Assembly (NCBI GenBank): GCA_945929285.1
Contig: CAMEOC010000028.1
Location: 1 to 8,756, forward strand
From: an uncultured Mucispirillum sp.
Lineage (GTDB): Bacteria > Chrysiogenota > Deferribacteres > Deferribacterales > Mucispirillaceae
DNA: 8,756 nucleotides
Reading direction: 5' to 3'
Shown here piece by piece: positions 1-5,919 of this stretch (position 1 is the first letter of the stretch; the number at the start of each line of letters is the position of its first letter). A program made the position numbers and the translations under genes. The notes below the pieces were generated by a model. That model was not told the DNA's origin and did not search any database. It saw nothing but the letters and a program-made list of their open reading frames with translations.

Positions 1-69
1 AAAAATTCTTACCTAACTAATTACTAAGCTGTCTATCACTATTTAACCTATTCTGCTGTCAATTAACTT

Positions 70-85
70 CCTCACTTTCGTAAGG
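70..85 (-). promoter_or_regulatory. GNRA-tetraloop hairpin at predicted leader start
   Basis: Read on the minus strand the sequence is CCTTAC-GAAA-GTGAGG: a six-pair stem (one G-T pair) closed by a GAAA loop. It lies where transcripts from the 92-121 promoter should begin, so it would be a 5'-terminal hairpin, a structure that often protects mRNAs from decay. It is not followed by a T run in either direction, so it is not an intrinsic terminator. The stem is visible in sequence; the role is inferred. Confidence 0.35.
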
Positions 86-91
86 GATATC

Positions 92-121
92 TTTATATCA
101 TAGTTTAATTTCTTTTGTCAA
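92..121 (-). promoter_or_regulatory. Leftward sigma70-type promoter, downstream copy
   Basis: On the minus strand a perfect TTGACA (-35, 116-121) is followed after 18 nt by TATAAA (-10, 92-97), with TGA just before it (extended -10). It repeats the arrangement of the promoter at 197-225, about 105 nt further downstream. The predicted start near 84-86 falls at the base of the hairpin at 70-85. Two such promoters in tandem suggest that the gene to the left of the window is well expressed. Confidence 0.5.
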
Positions 122-196
122 GCACTTTTTTTAAAAGATTTTATTTTCACATAAACTTTTCTTTTTTATAAACTGCTTTAATAAGCAAGAGTTGAA

Positions 197-225
197 TATA
201 TATCAAACTAATTTATTTTTGTCAA
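197..225 (-). promoter_or_regulatory. Leftward sigma70-type promoter, upstream copy
   Basis: On the minus strand a perfect TTGACA (-35, 220-225) is followed after 17 nt by TATATA (-10, 197-202), preceded by TGA, which makes an extended -10. Long A/T tracts upstream (226-249) resemble an UP element. It would transcribe leftward out of the window, starting only about 25 nt past the stop codon of the 250-1731 gene. This is a motif-only prediction. Confidence 0.5.
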
Positions 226-249
226 CAAAAAATTTTATTGTTTTTAAAT

Positions 250-1731
250 TTATTTTTTATGCACCACTTTATTATCTATTTCTATATCTTTTTCAATATA
301 GTTTTTAGAAAAAATACTTTTGCTGCTATCTTGTTTTTCATAATTAATCTGTGATAAATCTGTTAAGCTGTGCATTAAAGTATCTACTTTATATGCTTTT
401 TCTAAATTTTTATTTACTGCCTGTACCGTTTCTGGATATTCTCTTTTATATTCTTCTGAAAGCCATAGTATAAATGGTATAGCTTTTATTTCTTTTTCTG
501 CCTCATCTTGTAATGTATCTTCTAAAAACAGCATATATGCTTTTTTATCGCTTATTTCAAGGGATTCAATAAATCTATTTACCATATAATCTATCTGCAC
601 TATTGTATTATCATATTCATTTATTTTTCTTTCTTTTTGTGTTGCATATTTATTGTAAAAATATTCTGATTCTTCATTTTTATTTATTATATTTTCGCAG
701 CTTAATGATAAATGTATTATTATAAACTTATTTTCATAGCTATCATGAATTATTTCATCATAATATCTTACCAATATATTATTTATTTCTTTGTAATTTG
801 TATGATTTAACCTTGTATTTGCAAACATATAACCATCTGCTTGAAAAGCCTGCTGAGTATAATATTCCAACTTTTTACCATACATATACTTTGTAGATAA
901 ATAATATGTTTTAAAACCTGCTTTTTTATGTAAAGCTATTAGGTTTTCTATACTTTTATTATCTGTGCTTTTATATATGTTATCATATATATAAAGTTTA
1001 TCCTTTAATTCAATAAGCAGTGGGTTTGTGTTTCTTTGATAGCCGTATAATGAATAATGTTCCTTATTTTGACAGCCTCCAAAAACTAATACATAAATTT
1101 GCCCTTCTTCTTTATTATCTATTTCATTGCTACTTATATTATCTGATAAAAAAATATTTCCTTTACTATATACATTTCTATTTTCGTTATCTTTTACATA
1201 ATTAATATAGTATTTAGTTAATGGTGCATTTTTTAAAATATTATCATTTAATAACACCAGCATACATATAATAAATATTCCTGCATAAAAAATATTTTGC
1301 TTTTTACTTATAATATACTGCCTTTTTATTTTATATACAATTAATAAAGGCAACAGTGTATATGATATAATAATGATTATACTATAGTTTATAAAGATTT
1401 CATTTATTATATCTTTTATATTTATTGGCTTATACATCATATTGGTTTCAATACTTGTATAAAGCATTACTTCATTATATAATATATTAATAATCACAAA
1501 AAGATTTAAAAGCACTATGATTCCTATGCAGATATATACAATTTTTTTTGAAAGGGTTGATGATATTACCCAAAATATGACTATATAAATACAAAACAGT
1601 ATAGGCAGGTTATAAATGAATAATTTAGTAATATCTGCTTCAACATATAATACATAAATTATCACAGGGCTATATACCAGCACTAACGATAATATAAATA
1701 ACGAAATATAATACTGCCATTTTTGTTTCAT
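250..1731 (-). CDS. Degenerate phosphoethanolamine transferase-like membrane protein
   Basis: 493 aa, ATG start, with GGAGG (1743-1747) 11 nt upstream. Five hydrophobic helices (about residues 8-30, 37-58, 63-84, 112-134, 147-162) precede a periplasmic domain from about 210, the architecture of EptA/MCR lipid A phosphoethanolamine transferases and their sulfatase-fold relatives. Recognisable family blocks are GGCQNKEHYSLYGYQRNTNP (218-237), AGFKTYYLS (271-279), HLSLSC (340-345), YDNTIVQID (373-381), PFILWLSEEYK (419-429) and DTLMHSLTDL (450-459). The active site is eroded. The metal-binding Glu of the GET/GES motif is Gly219; the segment carrying the nucleophilic Thr is about 25 residues short, with only Thr256 nearby; SDHGE has become EDTLQ (404-408), keeping Asp405 but losing His; the GxH histidine is Cys345. 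It is probably catalytically inactive or repurposed. The frame is intact, so it is not an obvious pseudogene. It is divergent from the GT operon at 1861. The fold assignment is fairly sure, the function unknown. Confidence 0.75.
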   Translation of the reverse strand: MKQKWQYYISLFILSLVLVYSPVIIYVLYVEADITKLFIYNLPILFCIYIVIFWVISSTLSKKIVYICIGIIVLLNLFVIINILYNEVMLYTSIETNMMYKPINIKDIINEIFINYSIIIIISYTLLPLLIVYKIKRQYIISKKQNIFYAGIFIICMLVLLNDNILKNAPLTKYYINYVKDNENRNVYSKGNIFLSDNISSNEIDNKEEGQIYVLVFGGCQNKEHYSLYGYQRNTNPLLIELKDKLYIYDNIYKSTDNKSIENLIALHKKAGFKTYYLSTKYMYGKKLEYYTQQAFQADGYMFANTRLNHTNYKEINNILVRYYDEIIHDSYENKFIIIHLSLSCENIINKNEESEYFYNKYATQKERKINEYDNTIVQIDYMVNRFIESLEISDKKAYMLFLEDTLQDEAEKEIKAIPFILWLSEEYKREYPETVQAVNKNLEKAYKVDTLMHSLTDLSQINYEKQDSSKSIFSKNYIEKDIEIDNKVVHKK

Positions 1732-1756
1732 TTATATTTTGTCCTCCAGCCTATTA

Positions 1757-1784
1757 ATATTACATATTCATGGATTTTTATCAA
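1757..1784 (-). promoter_or_regulatory. Candidate promoter of the degenerate transferase gene
   Basis: On the minus strand TTGATA (-35, 1779-1784) and TAATAT (-10, 1757-1762) are separated by 16 nt. Transcription would start near 1750, just ahead of the GGAGG ribosome site at 1743-1747. The match is moderate (5/6 and 4/6) in AT-rich DNA, so this is tentative. Confidence 0.3.
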
Positions 1785-1803
1785 TTATTTTTACAAGGGT
1801 TTA

Positions 1804-1832
1804 TTGACTTTACAATTTATTTTATATAGTAT
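1804..1832 (+). promoter_or_regulatory. Candidate promoter of the GT2-GT2-GT9 operon
   Basis: TTGACT (-35, 1804-1809) is followed after 17 nt by TAGTAT (-10, 1827-1832); TATAGT at 1825-1830 with a 15-nt spacer is an alternative. Transcription would start near 1839 and give a leader of about 22 nt before the ATG at 1861. It is divergent from the promoter at 1757-1784. This is a motif-only prediction. Confidence 0.35.
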
Positions 1833-1860
1833 GAAATTTATTATTACTTTTGAGGTAAAA

Positions 1861-2082
1861 ATGGTTAGTATTATTATTCCTTTGCATAATCTTGGGTCTA
1901 AAGGAGATTACTGCTTAAAAAGATGTTTGGATAGTATTTTAGCTCAAACATATGCTGATTTTGAAGTTTTGCTTATGGAAAATGGCTCAACTGATGATAC
2001 TGTAGAAGTTGCAAAAGAATACTGTAAAAAGGATAACCGTTTCAAACTGCATATTCTTGATACTATTGGCATTGCAAATGCA
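1861..2082 (+). repeat. 5' block of tandem GT2 duplication, copy 1
   Basis: This 222-nt block encodes the N-terminal 74 residues of the first GT2 and is closely matched by 2908-3129. It includes an uninterrupted identical run of 44 nt (1885-1928 and 2932-2975), and only about 7-8 of the 74 residues differ. Identity fades sharply after this block. Confidence 0.85.
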
Positions 2083-2898
2083 AGAAATGAAGGTCTTAAA
2101 TTAGCAGATGGGAAATATGTTTCATTTATAGATGGCGATGATGCTATATCAGATAACTTTCTTAATACAATGATGGAATTATTCCAAAAAGATACTGATA
2201 TTTCCTATGTTGCAGCTCCATGGTCATTTTACTATGAGGACAGTAAAAAATATAAACCGGTTATAAGTTATAATAATGATAAAATTTTATATACTACAAA
2301 ACAGTTTGATTATAACTCTGCTGCAACTATTTGGGCAAAGATTATTAAACGGGATATTTTAATTAATAATAATATATTTTTAGATAACAGCTTATTTGGT
2401 TATGACGATTTTTTATTTTCCAGCGAACTTTACTTTGCTTCAAAAAAATATGCTTTATGTGCTGATGCATGCTACTATTATACTCAAAATAGAAGCAACC
2501 AGACTACCAAAACACGATTACAAAATATGACAGAAGGAAATCTGATTTTAATAAACAGGTTAAAAGTACTCTATAATAAATATAATGTTTATGAAGAAAA
2601 TAAATCTTTACTGAAAAATATGTATATAAGCATATATATAGGTGCTGATTTTGCACGAACTACCATTAGAAAAATGAATAAAAACCAAATTATGCAATTG
2701 ATTAATAGACAATATGATAATATTATTTCGGTAGATATAAATAATTTACAGTGTAAACCCTGGCAAAAAAGGTGGTTTAAAAGGTTTCAAAAATCTGTTA
2801 AATATTTTGGTGCCTTTGGTGGATATATTTTTATAAAATATATGCGGTTTTACCGCAATCTATTTATTCAACCTTTAAGAATAAAGTGGTATAAGTAG
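1861..2898 (+). CDS. Family 2 glycosyltransferase (first tandem copy)
   Basis: 345 aa GT-A fold glycosyltransferase, predicted to move a sugar from a nucleotide donor onto a growing surface glycan at the cytoplasmic face of the inner membrane. The ATG at 1861 is chosen because GAGG lies at 1852-1855 and MVSIIIPLHN is the usual GT2 start, shared with the paralogue at 2908. The in-frame ATGs at 1723 and 1831 would add unrelated residues, and the first overlaps the divergent gene. Motifs are SIIIP (3-7), ENGSTDDT (40-47, where most relatives have DDGS), NARNEG (73-78), and DGDD (91-94), the metal/nucleotide DxD site. The last 45 residues are basic and aromatic, a likely membrane-associating tail. 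Its first 74 and last 45 residues are nearly identical to those of the next gene, whereas the middle has diverged. The donor and acceptor cannot be told from sequence. It ends 9 nt before the GTG of the next gene. Confidence 0.88.
   Translation: MVSIIIPLHNLGSKGDYCLKRCLDSILAQTYADFEVLLMENGSTDDTVEVAKEYCKKDNRFKLHILDTIGIANARNEGLKLADGKYVSFIDGDDAISDNFLNTMMELFQKDTDISYVAAPWSFYYEDSKKYKPVISYNNDKILYTTKQFDYNSAATIWAKIIKRDILINNNIFLDNSLFGYDDFLFSSELYFASKKYALCADACYYYTQNRSNQTTKTRLQNMTEGNLILINRLKVLYNKYNVYEENKSLLKNMYISIYIGADFARTTIRKMNKNQIMQLINRQYDNIISVDINNLQCKPWQKRWFKRFQKSVKYFGAFGGYIFIKYMRFYRNLFIQPLRIKWYK
2761..2898 (+). repeat. 3' block of tandem GT2 duplication, copy 1
   Basis: This 138-nt block up to and including the TAG stop encodes the conserved basic-aromatic tail (KSVKYFGAFGGYIFIKYMR and flanks). 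The same 138 nt are found at 3804-3941, with identical runs of about 29 and 32 nt and an identical end of at least 21 nt through the stop codon. Confidence 0.85.
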
Positions 2899-2907
2899 GA
2901 GTGTTGT

Positions 2908-3129
2908 GTGATTAGTATTATAATTCCATTACATAATCTTGGGTCTAAAGGAGATTACTGCTTAAAAAGATGTTTAGATAGTATTTTAGCTCAAACATAT
3001 AGTGATTATGAAGTTTTACTTATGGAAAATGGCTCTACTGATGATACGGTGGAGGTTGCTAAAAATTACTGCCAAAAAGATAATCGTTTTAAGTTACATA
3101 TTCTTGATACTATTGGTATATCTAATGCA
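2908..3129 (+). repeat. 5' block of tandem GT2 duplication, copy 2
   Basis: Direct repeat of 1861-2082, offset by 1047 nt. The reading frame and length are preserved without gaps. It marks a tandem gene duplication or a later gene-conversion tract. Confidence 0.85.
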
Positions 3130-3483
3130 AAAATTAAAGCCATGGAGATAATGCAGGGTGATTATGTATGTTTTATTGATGGCGATGATAGTATTAGTCC
3201 TGATTTTTTTGAACATGGGATAAAATTATTTCATAAGCATAATGTCGATTTTGTTGCATATTCATGGGCTTTCTACTATGAAGACAGCCATAAAACTAAG
3301 CCTATTATAACATTTAAAAATACTGAAATATTATTTCCTGATAAGAATATTAGGTCTGATATCTCTACTACTATGTGGGCAAAATTAATAAAAGTTTCCT
3401 TTTTAAAAGAAAATAATATTGTGATTGAACCTAATAAATATACTTATGAAGATTATTTATTTGGTAATGAAATTTTCTTAGCT

Positions 3484-3495
3484 GCAAAAAAATAG
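3484..3495 (+). other. A7 slippery-type heptamer followed by stop
   Basis: In the zero frame this reads GCA AAA AAA TAG, so A-AAA-AAA sits in the phase used by known bacterial -1 frameshift sites (the dnaX type is A-AAA-AAG), and the stop codon comes next. A -1 slip re-enters the downstream frame exactly where homology to the paralogue resumes. The paralogue has the same A7 in the same phase at 2442-2448 but followed by TAT. No strong stimulatory stem or well-placed Shine-Dalgarno-like element is apparent around it, so use as a programmed site is speculative. Confidence 0.4.
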
Positions 3496-3803
3496 GATTA
3501 TCTTCATATGGTATTTATTACTATACACAAAATCGAAGCAATCAAACCACTAAAACAAAACTAAATCTGCTTTCTGGTGGAGTACTTGCTGTTATTGATA
3601 GACTAGAAGAACTATATAAAAAATATGATGCTTATGATAATAACATAAATATCTTAGCAGGTCTTTTTATTAATTTATTTATGGGAAGTAGTTTTGCAAT
3701 GACTCCTATTAGAAAAATGAAAAAGGAAGATATATATAATATATTAAATAATAATTATGATAAAATAATAAAATTTACTACTGATAATCTTTCTATTCCA
3801 CCC

Positions 3804-3941
3804 TGGAAAAAAAGATGGTTTAGAAGATTTCAAAAATCTGTTAAATATTTTGGTGCTTTTGGTGGATATATTTTTATAAAATATATGCGTATATACCGTA
3901 ATTTATTCGTGCAGCCTTTTAGAATAAAGTGGTATAAGTAG
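3804..3941 (+). repeat. 3' block of tandem GT2 duplication, copy 2
   Basis: Direct repeat of 2761-2898, of exactly the same length to the stop codon. With the 5' block it frames a middle segment that is much less similar between the two copies. Confidence 0.85.
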
Positions 3942-3951
3942 GGTGCGATAT

Positions 3952-4980
3952 ATGAAAATACTTATTTGGGTTATGGCAAGAGCTTTAGGTGATGGTGTAA
4001 TATATACTGGTTATGTTAGAGAGCTTAAAAGACTTTATCCTCAATCTGAAATTGATATATTTTGCACGAAAATGCATGCAGCAGCATTTAAGAATAACCC
4101 ATATGTAGATAACTTTTATTATTTTAATACATATAATAAACCTTTTTCAAAAATTACAAGGACAAAAATATATTTAAACCCTTTGATGCACTTTAAAAAC
4201 CTTATAAAAGCAAGGAAGAAGAAGTATGATGTGGTAATAGATGTAGATTCTTCTTATAAATGGTCTAATCTTTTTATGGTGAAATTTATTATGGGAAAAA
4301 ATTACAGGCAGGAACAAAGAGTGCTTGCTGGCAGATATAAAGAAGATAATAAATATGGTTATACAAAAGAGAAACTTTTAAAAATATATACTCACCTTTA
4401 TAATGCCAGTGAAAATACAGCTTATGCTTACCTTTTTAAAGATAATAAAATTGATGATAAGTATGAGCTTTTTATAGATGAAAAAAGCCTTAGAAAAGCT
4501 GATGAATATTATAAAAAAACAGCATACAATAATAAAAAAATTATTTTTAATGGTGAGGGAAGTGATAAAAGCATATCTACCGAAAAAATAATTGATACTT
4601 TAAATGCACTGCTTAATGCTTACCCTGAATATTATATTTATATAATTGGGTATTCTGCTTATTATGAAAAATATAATGAAATAGTGAAGAAGATAAACAA
4701 TAAAAGGCTGCAGATTACATATAAAACAAATATACAAGATACTTTTGCATTAATTAAGTATGCAGATTTGCTTATTTCTGTGGATACTGCACTTATACAT
4801 ATTGCCTCAGCTTTAGACACAAATGTATGTGAGATAATATCATATGGTAAAAAAGGCAACTATGTGGGTAGGCCTAGATTTGTTGATTTTGTAATATGCG
4901 AAAACAAGAAAAATAATAAGTTTGATTTAGACGGCTTTGAAATAGATGATATACTTGAAGCCATCCGTAAACTTATTTAG
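3952..4980 (+). CDS. GT9 heptosyltransferase-like glycosyltransferase
   Basis: 342 aa from the ATG at 3952. A GTG at 3943 in the same frame would add three residues, but it overlaps the AGGG (3940-3943) that serves the ATG with 8-nt spacing. It resembles ADP-heptose:LPS heptosyltransferases (GT9, WaaC/WaaF type; GT-B fold), which act at the cytoplasmic face on lipid A-core. Evidence is the N-terminal MKILIWVMARALGD with Asp14 in the position of the WaaC catalytic Asp, then IYTGYVRELKRLYP; the NGEGSDKS block near 200-207, matching the family NpGxSxxxK region; and ADLLISVDTALIHIASAL (271-288), carrying the conserved D-T-x-x-x-H signature (Asp278, His283). The length is typical. The sugar may be heptose or another sugar, since GT9 is not strictly heptose-specific. 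It follows the frameshifted GT2 by 10 nt, so it is probably co-transcribed with the upstream GT2 pair. Its stop lies inside the 3' end of the convergent gene. Confidence 0.85.
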   Translation: MKILIWVMARALGDGVIYTGYVRELKRLYPQSEIDIFCTKMHAAAFKNNPYVDNFYYFNTYNKPFSKITRTKIYLNPLMHFKNLIKARKKKYDVVIDVDSSYKWSNLFMVKFIMGKNYRQEQRVLAGRYKEDNKYGYTKEKLLKIYTHLYNASENTAYAYLFKDNKIDDKYELFIDEKSLRKADEYYKKTAYNNKKIIFNGEGSDKSISTEKIIDTLNALLNAYPEYYIYIIGYSAYYEKYNEIVKKINNKRLQITYKTNIQDTFALIKYADLLISVDTALIHIASALDTNVCEIISYGKKGNYVGRPRFVDFVICENKKNNKFDLDGFEIDDILEAIRKLI

Positions 4981-5914
4981 TGTATTTTTCTTCGTAATAT
5001 TTTGAAAGAGATAATAATTTTTCATCTGATATTTTAGATGAAGCTTTTTCACGGTTTCTCTCAAATATTATATCTTTTCGCATGGTGTATAATTCTTTTA
5101 ATGCTTTTCTATCTTTACTTTTTAATATTCTATAAAAATTCCATAGTATAAACTGCAAGAATAATTTTTTTGAATGCAGGTGAATAAAATTAAAAAGATA
5201 TCTGTTGCGTATGGAAAGATATTTTGTCCGCTGTGATACTTTGCTGGCTATGGTGCCACCCCATTTATGAAGTGGAGTTGTATTTTTTGCATATAATATA
5301 TTGTAGCCTTTTTTTAATATTTTATACATTAAATCTGTTTCTTCTAAAAGATATGGCTCAAAAAGCTCACTTATGCCATTTACTTCATCAAAAACATCAC
5401 GCCTGCATGCAAAATATGCCCCCTGCACACCAAAAGAGTAATAGTTTTCTTCATTATCTTTTAATTTGTCATTTAATATATTTTTTGTAAACCTAAAAAA
5501 ACCACGCTTAAATTTTAAAAGTTTTATACCGTCTATTTGTGATTTACTGTCATACTGATAACCTGCACATGCCACAGCCCCCACATTTTCATAATTAAAA
5601 AGTGGTATAACTTTTTTGAAAAACCCTTCTTCTATGGCTACATCATTATCAAGAAAAACTAAATATTTACCACTTGATTGACTTACTGCATAATTCCTAG
5701 CAGAACAAGCACCTTTTTTTGTGTTTTTATAGGGCTTTAAAATATCTGATGATATACTTTTTAAATACTGCATACTATCATCATCTGAGCCGTCATCAAC
5801 AATAATAACCTCTGCTTTATATTCTGTATTTTCGCACTCTTTTATAACTGATGATAAAAACACATCAAAATATTTTCTGCCATTTAGTGATGGAATAATA
5901 ACTGAAATATCCAC
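4973..5914 (-). CDS. Family 2 glycosyltransferase, rhamnosyltransferase-like
   Basis: 313 aa GT-A fold glycosyltransferase. The start is GTG (5912-5914), giving MDISVIIPSLNG, with GGGG at 5924-5927 located 9 nt upstream inside the end of the preceding gene, so translation is probably coupled. Motifs are VIIVDDGSDDD (36-46), CSARN (70-74), LDND (88-91, the DxD site), GAYFACRRDVFDEVNGI (165-181) and EETDLMYKI (191-199), the last two typical of the rhamnosyltransferase/WcaE-like branch in which an ED pair near 190 supplies the base. His216 lies in a PLHKWGG segment. No membrane helix is obvious; the basic C-terminus may touch the membrane. It is last in the leftward run and overlaps the convergent GT9 gene by 8 bp. 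The sugar is not identifiable; rhamnose or a related deoxysugar is a family-level guess. Confidence 0.85.
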   Translation of the reverse strand: MDISVIIPSLNGRKYFDVFLSSVIKECENTEYKAEVIIVDDGSDDDSMQYLKSISSDILKPYKNTKKGACSARNYAVSQSSGKYLVFLDNDVAIEEGFFKKVIPLFNYENVGAVACAGYQYDSKSQIDGIKLLKFKRGFFRFTKNILNDKLKDNEENYYSFGVQGAYFACRRDVFDEVNGISELFEPYLLEETDLMYKILKKGYNILYAKNTTPLHKWGGTIASKVSQRTKYLSIRNRYLFNFIHLHSKKLFLQFILWNFYRILKSKDRKALKELYTMRKDIIFERNREKASSKISDEKLLSLSKYYEEKYTK

Positions 5915-5919
5915 TTATT

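Larger units (their letters stand above)
1..249. other. Intergenic region with leftward promoters
   Basis: This very AT-rich stretch has no credible open reading frame on either strand. It lies downstream of the minus-strand membrane-protein gene that ends at 250. On the minus strand it contains exact TTGACA hexamers at 220-225, 116-121 and 57-62; the first two have good extended -10 elements, and both point out of the left edge. A small stem-loop sits at 70-85. The region is best read as the promoter and leader of an unseen gene to the left. No tRNA, rRNA or convincing intrinsic terminator was recognised. Confidence 0.6.
2908..3941 (+). pseudogene. Family 2 glycosyltransferase (second tandem copy), frameshifted
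   Basis: GTG start at 2908, with AGGAG at 2897-2901 overlapping the previous gene's stop codon. The first frame runs to a TAG at 3493-3495 (195 aa). The rest of the protein continues one frame back from 3492 to a TAG at 3939-3941. Joined by a -1 shift the product is 344 aa, against 345 aa for the upstream paralogue, and the homology continues directly (YYYTQNRSNQTTKTKL is found just after the break). GT2 features are SIIIP, ENGSTDDT and DGDD (91-94), all before the break. The ARN element of the paralogue reads AKIKA here, an unusual change. The break falls on a run of seven A (3486-3492). Options are a recent one-base deletion, a phase-variable tract, a -1 ribosomal or polymerase slip, or a sequencing error. 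Without a shift, a truncated 195-aa protein with the nucleotide-binding half would be made. The in-frame ATG at 3681 has no ribosome site and probably does not start a separate protein. Confidence 0.8.

Noticed and set aside
57..62. Third minus-strand TTGACA as a further promoter
   Set aside because: No acceptable -10 element is found 16-19 nt downstream, so it was not called as a promoter.
224..246. Possible rightward intrinsic terminator with a T run
   Set aside because: The stem (CAACAAAA against TTTTATTG) is almost entirely A-T, has a mismatch and no real loop, so it would not be stable.
1723..1860. 46-codon N-terminal extension of the first GT2
   Set aside because: It overlaps the start of the divergent gene, encodes residues foreign to the family, and is absent from the tandem copy; the ATG at 1861 has a ribosome site and begins at the standard GT2 position.
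3681..3941. Separate small protein starting at the ATG at 3681
   Set aside because: It is the C-terminal part of the frameshifted GT2, homologous to the same part of the paralogue, and has no Shine-Dalgarno before the ATG.
5224..5490. 88-codon plus-strand open frame inside the minus-strand GT2
   Set aside because: It is the reverse shadow of a well-conserved glycosyltransferase, rich in His/Leu/Cys without any domain, and has no ribosome site.
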